A DNA stretch of 64,000 bases from Rhypophila decipiens. Taxonomy: Eukaryota > Ascomycota > Sordariomycetes > Sordariales > Naviculisporaceae. The stretch spans positions 1-64,000 of the forward strand of contig MU858242.1 in the NCBI GenBank assembly GCA_033297075.1. The letters run 5' to 3'. The translations under genes and the position numbers were made by a program. How positions within the stretch are numbered: position 1 is the first letter of the stretch; every line of letters begins with the position of its first letter. The notes below the pieces were generated by a model, which was not told the DNA's origin, did no database searches, and was given only the letters and a program-made list of their open reading frames with translations. Positions 1 through 10,100 of this stretch are shown one piece after another.

Positions 1-92
1 CTTGGTAGCAGTTGACTATGTCCGATATTTACTTCCCGTTTTTACGCTTTCACAGCCCCCTTCATTGATGTTGGAGGACGATATGCTGACGG

Positions 93-668
93 GTGCAACA
101 CAGGTGGTGGTGGGAAAGCGATCATCGTCTCACCTTCAACGGCGACTGGCTTGTAGCCTGCAGAGAACACATTCCGAGCAGTGTGCGCGAGTTCTACATC
201 GAACTGGAGTCGCTCGAGAGGAAGAAGGAGCAGGTCAATTTGATCGCCCAGCAGATGGCCGAGAAGTGGTATTTTGTCCGCGAGGACGGGGTAGCGCTCT
301 TTCCTGATTTCTCGGGCAAGAGCGTCAAGATTGATCGTTGGTCTGGGTCGAGCACTTGGCAGAATCACACTTGGACCAGGGACGAGAGCGCCCCGGGCAG
401 GATCGACTATTATATCGCCACTGTGGTGTTTCGACCGCATTGGGTAGTTGAGAGGAACGGAGGCACGATGAATCCCGAGACCGTCGAAGCTGCGAAGGGT
501 GACAATCCGTTTAGGGGGAGGAATTATATGGACCTGGCTTGGACGCCTCCGTCTGTTCTGAATGTTGAGGGGTCTGGTGAGGATGACGAGGACGGGGACG
601 AGGAGAATAATGAGAGTGATGAGGATAATGAGGATAATGAGGACGAGGAAGAGGAAGATGAGGAGTAA
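93..668 (+). CDS. 3' exon of a conserved fungal hypothetical protein with acidic tail
   Basis: The last exon of a gene that begins before the window. The open frame runs about 190 codons to TAA, and a plausible splice acceptor (CAACACAG) lies just before position 101. No Met codon fits a start, so the N-terminus is missing. The recognisable part is a Trp-rich block followed by a charged helix (ELESLERKKEQVNLIAQQMA), as seen in fungal F-box-like hypothetical proteins. It ends in about 40 residues that are almost only Asp, Glu, Asn and Ser, encoded by GAGGATAAT-type repeats. An acidic tail like this suits a nuclear or chromatin partner, but the function is unknown. The long frame on the other strand is an artefact of the repeats. 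I am confident that it is coding, not of what it does. Confidence 0.6.
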   Translation: MQHRWWWESDHRLTFNGDWLVACREHIPSSVREFYIELESLERKKEQVNLIAQQMAEKWYFVREDGVALFPDFSGKSVKIDRWSGSSTWQNHTWTRDESAPGRIDYYIATVVFRPHWVVERNGGTMNPETVEAAKGDNPFRGRNYMDLAWTPPSVLNVEGSGEDDEDGDEENNESDEDNEDNEDEEEEDEE

Positions 669-742
669 TATGAGGACCGGTAGGGAGTGTGGGAGCCGGT
701 TATCTGGGATATCCGACATATTGGAATGAGGATCAACATTTT

Positions 743-1007
743 CGACCCGGCTATTTCCACTGTCTTGCCTGCTATTTCCACGGTAACTAACCTGACTCAG
801 ACCTCTATTTCAGCCAGTCAAGGCATTTATCGAGCTAGTCAAGGCATTTATTCGAGTAATAGAGGGTATTTATTCGAGCTGGTTAAAATATTTATTCGAG
901 TAATAGTAAGTATTTATTCGAGTAATAGAAGGTACTTATTTGACCCAAGGAAGGCATGGTTAATTACCGTGGAAATAGCGGGGTAGACAGTGGAAATGGC
1001 TGGGTCG
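743..1007. mobile_element. 265-bp MITE-like element with 47-bp terminal inverted repeats and 8-bp target duplication
   Basis: The two ends are inverted copies of each other over about 47 bases: 743-789 reads CGACCCGGCTATTTCCACTG onward, and the reverse complement of 961-1007 reads CGACCCAGCCATTTCCACTG onward, with roughly 6-7 mismatches. The octamer AACATTTT lies directly outside both ends, at 735-742 and 1008-1015, as expected for an 8-bp target-site duplication. Duplications of 8 bp are typical of hAT transposons, so this may be a non-autonomous hAT-type MITE. It has no coding capacity. Its interior is a degenerate copy of the 22-bp minisatellite found again near 38.4 and 40.1 kb. Confidence 0.8.
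811..957 (+). repeat. Degenerate 22-bp minisatellite inside the MITE
   Basis: About six imperfect units built on AAGGCATTTATTCGAG with a variable spacer of the CTAGTC or TAATAG type. The same core, AAGGCATTTATTCTAGCCAG, makes up the arrays near 38.4 kb (opposite strand) and 40.1 kb. The whole block sits between the inverted repeats of the 265-bp element, so it travels with that element. Confidence 0.8.
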
Positions 1008-1189
1008 AACATTTTGGAGAGGCAGGAGGTCACAGAAGGCAAGACGTCGAGCATCGGGACGTGCATGATATATTTACTATCAGCGATGACAATAAACCTA
1101 GCGTTGCTGAGCTTCCAATAAACATGATGTACGTCTAATAACACAATATCAAACCAACTCATAACACTATCTACCTTCCCATCCAAGAT

Positions 1190-3863
1190 CTAGTCCCCAT
1201 TACTACCCTTGGCATATTTGGCCGCATATTCATACGGCGGTTTGGTGCCCCCATAAAACGGATCAAACATCATCAACGCAATGCGGGGTCCTTTGGCGCA
1301 GCCTGGTCAGGCCAACACGGATTTTTATCCAGTCCATCTTTGCCCCCCGACGGTGTGTTGTCAAACTTCATGGTAAACTCTGGTCTCGCGTCCAACGTCA
1401 CGACCGCCTGAGTCTTGAACAAGATTTTGGTCCCGCCGCCTTGCTGAATGATTTGTTTCGCATTCAAGGGAGCGGCGGCGACCCTCTTTCTGAACTCGTT
1501 ATCGGACAGGTCCTTGACGACGGGCATGAAGCATGCCCCCTTCCACATGCTCCCCGCCGGCCGGTTATGTTTGTCGGGGATATACCGCACTAGCTGACCG
1601 CGAGAGTCGACGCCCCCGTATATCATGGCTGGATCGTTGGCTGATAAGAGGTAGGCGGGCGGATACTCGTCTCTATCGCATGTGCCCTGCCATTGTCGCT
1701 TGGCTTTGTCTTTCCACCCGGCACCCTTGTGTTGGCTGGCCCACGACCGAGTGGCCACGCCGTTCTCGCGGTGCTTTGTAGACGCTGCCTCGGGCGGGCA
1801 AGTCAATGTTGCCCACTGGTTGTTGACGCGTATCATAGCGGACTGGTAGTGGTGACACGCTTGCGGCCAGGCGTTGCCGTCGCAGGTGGCGCTTACCTGG
1901 GTCTTTGTTGCTTGTTGCGCGTAGGTCAGAGACGTGATGACGAGCTCGGTGATGACTGTCTTTTCGTTCGGTGCTTTCCCAGCACATTCTTGCATGCGGA
2001 GGGTATTTTTCGCTTCACCGAGTCGTTTTGTTGCGTCGCCGGGGGGGGATTCTGCATTTCTTGTTTTGCGGTTTGTTGACACCGTTGTTGTTGTTGTTGT
2101 TGTTTGGGTTGGGGCGTGGTTTTCGGGGAGCTGTCGGGGAGCGAGGGTTTACGCCGTCGCCTTTTTTGCCGCTACCTTTGGGGATGTTGGATGGCTTTTT
2201 GAAGGAGGAAATGCCCCCGCCGACTTGGCTGAGGATGTCGAATGCTTTTTTGATTTCGTCTGGTACTAGGTCCGACCCGCTGCAGGGACTAAGCCACCAC
2301 TCGAAGGCGCCTCCTGGGTCTTGGTCTTTGTTGTAGACGTAGTTTACCATTTTGGCGGCGGTGAGGGCCATGTCTGCTTTTTTGGCGGAACATTGAATCA
2401 GCGTCTTGTTCCTCAGTTCCTGCCATTTTCGGTTTGTGGGTACTTGACTCGATGTTGATGACGGGATGAAACGGATCAACTTACCTAACCCGGCTGAGAG
2501 AACCTGGCCTGCTCTAGGAATAAACTCGAGTCTGATTTCAATGACGGACTTGAGAGACGACATAAGGAGGTAGCATCCAATCTATTGAGTTGTGATATTA
2601 TCAGGTTAGTGAATTCCCCGTCCTATTGGAAGAAGGCAAAATGGAAAGATATTAATACCTGAGCAATCATCGGCAGTGCCTCAATGACAAAGTCGGCAAT
2701 CTGATTCAGCAGCATGTTGTCGCACGAACATTTACCGCCCGCAACTTCGCCAAATCCAGAGACCTTTTCCCACGGAATTTCCTGGCCCAGCGGCCAGAAC
2801 CCCACGCATCCGTAGTTGGTTGTCCTCCCTTCTGTCTTGGCCTGCTCAACAATTGCGTTGCAAGGCTGATAGCATTGCATGGCCTCGTCGACACCATCTT
2901 TACGGTACCTGTAGATGGCACAGTTGTTCTCATTCGACCGGCGACCGGCCTCCGCGTCGTAGTAGTCTGGACTGTCCACCGTCTCGACGTCGTTCTCGGG
3001 CTCGACCGGCCGGTTGAAGCAGATCTTTTCAGGGCAGTAGCCGTACTTGCACGCAAACTTGCACAGCCGGTTCAGGTCGACGTTGAACTCGTCCCAGGCG
3101 ACAATATCACCAGCGTCTCGCGCCCCGGGAAGCGGCTCCAGTGGCCCTTGCTCGTAGCAGGTACAGAGCGACTCGGGGCAGAAGCCAAAGTTGCAAGAAA
3201 AATCGCACAGCCCGCCCGAGTCGAGCGTGAGGTCATCGCCGTATACATAGCCCTCACCGGTGCTGTTCTCGTCACGGTCAGGGTCTACCTCCATGTCGTC
3301 CTTCCCAAATGTTTGCAGGTCGAGGGCCCAGTCGATGCTGCCGGCAAATTTCAGCTCTTCCCAGTCGCTGCGGCGTGTGTCCTTGGTGCTTGGGGTCATG
3401 TAACTGATGTAGTCTCCTTGGTAGAGCATGATATCCGAGTTGCTGTCCGAGTCGTGGAATGTCTTGGCACCGTCTCCTTTCTGGATGATCTCCATGATCT
3501 CGGCGGCGGCGAGGTAGCCGCCTGTGTCGGTACAGCGGCCGGGATTGGCATCGGACTGGGTTTGACTGCCGGTGAACTCGCACATCGGGCCCGAACAGCG
3601 TTCCTGGGCCATGTGGAAGGATCTGCCGTAGCTGGCTCCGCCCACGAAGACCTTGTTGTTGGGGACACCGGCCTTGGTGACTGTTTCGTAGGTTAGTAAG
3701 TCACGGAGAGAGATTTGAGAGCACCTGGGAATTTGTATCTGACATACTGATTGAAAGAGAATTCCGAGTCTCGGTGAGATCGACATGACTGCGGATGCAC
3801 TGGCCAGATGGGTACATGTCGTAAGAGTTGGGATAGCCATAGTCCCATTGACCGTGCAAGTCG
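1190..3863 (-). pseudogene. 5'-truncated GH18 chitinase fused to a NucA/NucB-type nuclease domain
   Basis: On the minus strand, exons at about 3863-3748 and 3680-2659, plus one starting at 2581, encode the C-terminal half of a killer-toxin-type (LysM-family) GH18 chitinase. They show the late barrel motifs VFVGGASYGRSF and FAGSIDWALDLQTFG, then two Cys-rich repeats (CNFGFCPESLC and CKYGYCPEKIC). An Asn-rich linker leads to a NucA/NucB-like domain with paired cysteines and the core CDRDEYPPAYL. The N-terminal half, with secretion signal, LysM modules and the catalytic DxxDxDxE, is absent upstream of 3863. The frame breaks at a run of eight G (2041-2048). It breaks again near 1300, after which an out-of-frame coding-like tail runs to a TAG at 1190-1192. 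The family attacks chitin and delivers a C-terminal effector domain. This copy looks dead. Confidence 0.75.
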
Positions 3864-3869
3864 CTAGGA

Positions 3870-4473
3870 AGATAACAAGTCAGTCAAGCTCCCCACAACA
3901 GCATCATCAGATTTTGCTTTTGTTGGGTGTTACCCATTTTGTATACAAGACCTTTTTCCCAATATTTCAACTTTCGGCCTGCCATCAATGAACATGGGCA
4001 CCCTTGTTGTGTGCTCCTATTGACCCACGCTCTCAACCCTTTGTGAACGTCGTGCAGCAGAACATGAGATGACGCAAAAAGTGGTGAAGGTTGCCAGTTC
4101 ATTCCAAACGACATGTGGAAACAAGATGTATTATACAAATAGTGGTAACGTTTCTCTGAACCAAGCAAGATATCTGCATAAGACTTTCCATATAGTGGTT
4201 ATAAAATAGCACTTCAACACGCTGTAACACTACCGGTAGTACTACCTCTTTATCTATTGACTTGTAACACTTGATAGTTCAGACTGACGCCGTTTGTACT
4301 AAAACAGAACCTTTTTGTCATGATGAAATACCAGAGTTACGAGAACGATCCTGTTTTAGCTGGCACTAGCAGCAATGGGACTGCCGCTGTTGGCGCTGCT
4401 GGCGTCCTCGCCGGGAGGCCGAATATATGTACGCATACCCCAGCTCATGTTACCGCTAGCGCTTTTGACGGGT
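3870..4473. other. Gene-free AT-rich stretch at the chitinase breakpoint
   Basis: Neither strand carries chitinase-like sequence upstream of 3863, and I see no convincing gene. The break between the chitinase remnant and unrelated DNA lies within roughly the first 100 bases of this stretch. Confidence 0.5.
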
Positions 4474-4990
4474 TCATTGATTGTTGGCATCACCTAGTCC
4501 CAGATCTGGCACCACTGCCCACTTCGTGCCCTCCTGAGTACGTTCCCCACGGCACAAGTTAAGGTAGTACGGGTCTGCCTTGTCCTCGAAAAAGCTGATG
4601 ATGATCTGGTCTCGAAGATCGACATCCAGATTGTCTGCAATGCGGAGGAGGGGAAAGGCGACGTCGATGACTGAACGAACTTCATTCTCTGGACGAGAGG
4701 GGCATCACGTCAGTTCGGGACTTGAGCGTGCGCGCGGCCGCGACTACCAACATCAGCGCAATTCTATGCGTCACATGGGCGGAGTGGAAGTCGATGAACT
4801 GCGACATCACAGACAAGCACCCTGTCGATACGGTCTTCGGCAAGATGTAGTCGCCTCGTGCGGTGAGCAAGGATTCAAGGTAGACCGTCGGATTACCGAG
4901 GATGGATTGGGCTACTTTAGGGATTTTGTCGAATAAAGTAGTATCTAGCGAAGTTGAGCTTGATTAGTCGCTCCTCCAAGGCTTCCGGGG
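4474..4990 (-). pseudogene. Frameshifted relic of an unidentified protein gene
   Basis: Three coding-like segments follow one another on the minus strand in different frames. The first contains TPEALEERLIKLNFA, the second KIPKVAQSILGNPTVYLESL and further sequence to a stop at about 4686. The third contains VIDVAFPLLRIADNLDVDLR and ends in TGA at about 4474. The joins near 4940 and 4690 have no splice signals, so I read them as frameshifts. The composition looks like a globular protein. I do not recognise the family. Confidence 0.4.
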
Positions 4991-5140
4991 TAACCAAAAT
5001 GACCACCAATTTAGCTTACGAAATGGGGGCACCGCTTGTCTTCACCCATTCGGACGGAGGGCAGGCTAGGTCTGCCTTGCCCATCCCAGCTAGGGCACCT
5101 GCGATCTTTGCGTTGAAATGTCCGTCAGGATCGCAATAAC

Positions 5141-5571
5141 GGATCGCCAGCCTCCGACGAAGAAGAGCTAGCAACCGAGCAACTCCGCAAAATGAGCAGA
5201 GCCACCCTCAAGAACGTACGGGAAGAAGTCACTCGTCGGCTAGTTATAGACGAAAAGTATTTCGAGCAACATACCGAATTCCGAGCCCTGGAGAGGGACT
5301 GTTGGCTGCTAAGATACGCAGATACTTTGTAATCAGCGCATCTATTCACAGCCCACTGCAGCCCAAGGCATACAAGACCGTAGTCATGGGAGGGTGGAGA
5401 TGCCAAGGAAGGCGCTAAGCTCGGTGCCGAAATGGTCGACGAGCTGACGAGAACATGCTCTGACGATGGACGGAGCTATTTATTCTCCCTCGTAACCAAC
5501 AATCCCGATTACATTCCCAATACGGAGCGCGCTGGGATGGTGCACTGGGCAATAGCCGAATCACCATGACT
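5141..5571 (+). pseudogene. Relic of an unidentified protein gene
   Basis: Two open segments in the same plus-strand frame look coding. One is a charged helix (ASDEEELATEQLRKMSRATL onward) that ends in TAA at 5330. The second reopens near 5395 (AKEGAKLGAEMVDELTRTC) and ends in TGA at about 5571. The gap could be a short intron with donor GTAATC at 5329, or mutational damage. No start codon or known domain is visible. It faces the neighbouring relic at 4474-4990. Confidence 0.3.
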
Positions 5572-6867
5572 TACCTACATGCTGCAAGGTCCTCTCAACA
5601 CCTATCAGTTATTATGGCGACCAATCGGAACGTCGAGAAGAAGGCTCCAAGGCAGACCAAGAACAGAGCTCAAAGATGGCTGCTTTACAAACGTCCGAAC
5701 TTGGAGAGGCCTAAGATGAGGCGAAACTGCCAATAAGACAAAAGCTGAGGGGCCAAGTAGTCCAAAGCTGAAGGGTGGGATGCCAAGCAGGGAATGCCAA
5801 GTACTCGTGGCCAGCCAAACTAGCATCCTAACGCTAAAAGTAGTGCAATTGGAATACTTTCGACAGCTGTAATATTCCCCGAGTAGGTACACACACATGT
5901 AATACACAAAGTAGTCCAATTGGAACACTTTCAGCAGTTGTATTAATATTCCCTGAGCAGGCACATCAACCTACTGCCGATTCAGCCGATTGACAGAATG
6001 CCTTTAGATCAACCGACCCCTGTGACCATAGCCGTGAAGCTTCCTGCTCAGGGGCGGTGACAAGATATAGCCACGATCTACTGGCAGGGTTGGACAGGAT
6101 CTGCAACGGATTCGGGCCGCCCCTCTGGAAGGACTGCCAGCGTACTGGTACCTGACCCGATGAAGATCAACTGGGCTGAACCTGAAGGCAGGTAATAAAG
6201 CTCATCATCCCCGATATGGTTTACGTGAGATGAAATCACCATTGCAATTGTGGACTCCTGCTTGACCCATAACCTTTTCAGACGAGATACTAAAATGTCA
6301 AAACAGGTAGCGATCATACTAAGGCAACGTTGCGCTTCAAGTTACAACTCAGACGTATGACGTAACCGGACGGTGAAACCGTGAAACGGTGTACGGTACG
6401 GTGCCACATGGAAATCCTGCGGCTATGCAGCTATCAAGCGACACAAAGATCCGCCAAGACAGGCGATGCTGGGAATGCTGGGACAGATCCCGCCAGTCGT
6501 TGTTGTGGTTTCACTGCGGAGAAGCGAAGATCATTTTGAGATATACGACATGCCAAGGCTCACAAGGCTGCCGATACAACCGAGTCACGAGGAAGAACCA
6601 GGTTTTTCTCCTGTAAGACTCAGCTATCATGATTGGCAGACTTGCTTGGGTCTTAGTCAGATACGACTGAGCCAATTGTATGCTGTGTACCAGATTTTCT
6701 AAACGAGAGCGATAACGAGACTTGTATTCACTGCCTCTGTACACTAGCATACATCACTGCCTCAGCTCATACTGTGTACAGAGTCAGCTGGGTCCAAAAG
6801 CAGGGTGAGGCGAGCATCTCATAATTGTTAGTGAGCCTGGACCTCCCAGTTTTGTACCCATTTGAGA
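5572..6867. other. Gene-free region
   Basis: No open frame here has a recognisable domain, a signal peptide or a splice structure. It contains one imperfect tandem duplication, annotated separately. Confidence 0.5.
5839..5966. repeat. Imperfect tandem duplication, 71-base period
   Basis: A block of about 55 bases starting AGTAGTGCAATTGGAATAC at 5839 recurs at 5910 as AGTAGTCCAATTGGAACAC. The similarity continues through CAGCTGTAATATTCCCCGAG. Two copies only. Confidence 0.7.
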
Positions 6868-6917
6868 ACAGATTATGGCGACAGGTAATACAACAGATTA
6901 TGGCGACAGGTAATACA
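6868..6917. repeat. Exact 25-base tandem duplication upstream of the SGNH/VCBS gene
   Basis: The 25-base block beginning ACAGATTATGGCGACAGG occurs twice back to back, at 6868-6892 and 6893-6917. It ends immediately before a TATA-like element. The near-perfect identity suggests a recent slippage event. Confidence 0.75.
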
Positions 6918-6918
6918 C

Positions 6919-6925
6919 ATATAAA
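6919..6925 (+). promoter_or_regulatory. TATA-like element of the SGNH/VCBS gene
   Basis: ATATAAA lies 238 bases before the proposed ATG at 7163, with a pyrimidine-rich leader between them. Confidence 0.4.
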
Positions 6926-7162
6926 CATTTCCCACAGCGAACAAGCCTAGAAGACCCATTTCTTCTCTCGAACGACAAAAGTCTTATCGAGTTCACTGGC
7001 ATGCTCGGTCATCCACTTGTTACCATACAAGCTCCAAGCTACAACTATTCCAGCACTAATGGGCACACAGTTCTCTTCGCCTTTCTTCTCTTTTCTCATC
7101 TCCTAAAACATTCACATCATAGTCTTTCATATCTTATCTTTCATCCTTCATCGTTATCCACC

Positions 7163-10100
7163 ATGGCCCTGCTCATATTCCCTTCCGTAAACGGCAATGG
7201 CATCACTAAAACTATCCTCCTCCTGCTCCTCTCCCTCCTCACCCAACTCCCCCTCATCCCCGCCGCGGAGCTTGCAAACCTACGCATCCTCCCCCTAGGA
7301 GACTCCATAACAAAAGGCAGCCTCTCAAGCCAAAACAACGGCTACCGCGGACCCCTGCGCTCCAAACTGCTCTCCTACTCCGACAGCCAAGTCGACATGA
7401 TCGGCTCCCTCCGCAACGGCCAGATGCTCGACAACGACCACGAAGGCCACTCGGGCGAATATCTCCACCAGATCCTATCCCACGTCTCCAAATCAATCCC
7501 CGCCAAGCCCAACGTCGTTCTTATCCATGCCGGGACGAATAACATGGATAAGGGCCGTGATATCGATAAAGCACCCGAGTTGATGGAATCCATCATCGAA
7601 CAAGTATTCGCTGGCTCGCCGAATGCCGTGGTTCTCCTTGCCCCAGTTATTTGGGCGGATAAACCTGACATGCAAGCCCGAACGGATGTTTTTAATGAGC
7701 AACTGGGAGGAATCATCGAGCGACGACAGAAAGCGGGGGACAAGATCCTCAAGGTGCCGATTGAGATCACCAAGCCGGATTTGGGCGATCAAAAACACCC
7801 CAATGACAGGGGGTATCAAAAGATGGCCGATGCTTGATTCAAGGCTATCCAAGAGACCAACGGCAAAGGATGGATCAAGACCCCTGAGAAGGGAGATCCG
7901 AACAAATTACCCGGCATGGGGTTGGGATACGGGGACGACAACAGCGGAGGAGAGGCCGCAAATTGTGGTTCGGGGAACTGGGTCTCCAAGGGACCGATAT
8001 TCACCGAGCTCAAGGTCTGGGAAGAGGTCGGCGAGATTATGTATTCTGCTGATAGTGCTCGGCGGGATAAAGTCATCTTGGCGGACTTGAATGGCGATGG
8101 GATTGATGATTACATTCTTGCTGATGATGATGGGGCTGTTAGGGCTTGGCTCAACGAGGGGTCCCCGAACGAGTGGATGAATCTGGGGACGGTTCATCCC
8201 GAGTCTGATGAGTGGTCAAGTATCACCGGGGATATGATCCGGTTCGCGGATGTTGATAATGATGGGAAAGCTGACTTGATTGCCCTGTACTCGGACGGCG
8301 CTGCTAAGGTCTGGAAGAACGTCGATGGTGGTGCCACGTTTAAGCCTCTTGATTCAAAGTGGGCTACTGGGCTTGGTGAATCGCGGGAGAAGGTCCGTTT
8401 TCAGGATATTGACGGAGATGGATATGCCGACTATGTCATCATCTACGATAACGGCGCCGTCAAGTGGGCCCGCAATACCGGGAACAATGGTCAGGATGAT
8501 AACGAGTGGAACTGGGAGGAGGCTGCCGAGATTGCACCTGGCCCCGCCGGGATGCCGGCTAATCGAGCCCACCTGTACGACCTGGACTGTGATGGCATGG
8601 CGGATTATGTCATCGTCTATGACGGCGGCGCTGTCAAGGCCCTGCGGAACACCGGACACTTGAACGGCGATGGGCCTTGGCCCGGGTACCGTAACTGGTA
8701 CGACCTTGGGACCATTGCGCCTGGTGTCAAGGGCGTCACAGGAGAGATGATACGGTTTGCAGATATGGACGGAGACGGCCTCGCAGATCTGGTGGCCATC
8801 GCCGAGGACGGTAGCATGCGCATGTGGAAGAACCTCGGGCTGATCGGCACCAGCAAGGGGTCCAGCATACGGTTTGCCCGTCTCAACAAGGACAAAAAGG
8901 TCGATATCGTGTCGGTCGACAGACAGGGCCGAGCCAGGGCTTGGCTGAACGAAGGTCTGGGAAAGTGGAAGGACATCGGCGGGATTGCACCCGGCTTGAA
9001 CGAGGATCTTACGGCTGCTGAGATTCAGTTTGCGGATGTCAACGGCGACGGTCTTGATGACTTCCTCGTTGTGTATGGCAGTGGCGCTGTCAAGGCTTAC
9101 CTCAACAACGGTAACCTTCCCGACAAGAGAAAGCGGATCTGGCAGGACAGTCAGGTTATTTCGTGGGGTGTCGGCGAGCCGGGTCGAATGATCACGTTTG
9201 CGGACCTGAACGGAGATGGGTACGCCGACTATTGCATTGTTTTTGACGGCGGCGCCGTCAGCTGCTATCTGAACCAGCAGAACATCCCGCCCGACGACGG
9301 CGACCGCATCTGGGGCTCTAGGCTGACCGTTGCCACCGGGGTCGGCTGGCCGGGTGACAAAGTGCGATTTGCTGACATCACAGGCGACGGGAAAGACGAT
9401 TACTTGATCCAGTTCGCGGGTGGTGGCGCTGACGGCTATAACAACACGGGCAACATTCCCGACGCCGGCAGAGTGCGAAACTGGTTCGGCATCGGCACCA
9501 TTTCCACTGGCGTGGACCCGCAGGGACCTGTTCGGTATGCCGACATCGACGGAGATGGCAAGGATGACTATTTGGTCGTGTTCGGTGGTGGAACCGTCGT
9601 TGCATACATCAACTCCTGCGATTGGAAGCTGCCAGACTTGGGTGGTGGAGATGGCGGTGGCGGTGGTGATGATGGCCTCAACTACAACTCGACATGCGAG
9701 GACCTGTTTGATGAAAGTAAGCATCCCTGTTCCGCTTTGTTGTTGCAGTTTTCCTGGTGCCCCCGCTAACGCTTATCGATGATGCTTTGAAGCGGGAAAC
9801 GGTAACACCTATCCGTCCGAGCTGTGGAACAAGGTAGGGACCCAGCCGTATTGGAAGCATTGGCTGTCCTTAGGCGACGGCGTGACGCACAACGTGGTCA
9901 ACAAGCTCGCCGGAGAGTGGGGGTTGACTGAGCTGGGGTGCAACGTCGGGGGCAATTGCGAAGTTCCCGTGTCTTGCGTGTACGAGCCTCCGACAGGGAG
10001 CGCTCGCGGACACCTGGTCCTCAGATCAATAAAAAACTTGCACAACTACTACAGCAGACTGCGGGAAGCCATTGGCGAGAGCCGGGAATACTTTAACAGC

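Noticed and set aside
2083..2104. GTT microsatellite (also near 39411)
   Set aside because: Simple sequence. The first encodes the Asn-rich linker of the chitinase fusion and the second lies in the promoter of the small Cys gene. Neither shows anything more.
2875..3696. 273-codon plus-strand frame across the chitinase relic
   Set aside because: Antisense to the chitinase exon, with no recognisable motif, whereas the minus strand shows GH18 motifs.
8354..9724. 456-codon open frame on the minus strand opposite the VCBS repeats
   Set aside because: It mirrors the repeated DNGDG codons of the plus-strand gene, has no domain of its own, and the plus-strand frame fits a known family with introns.
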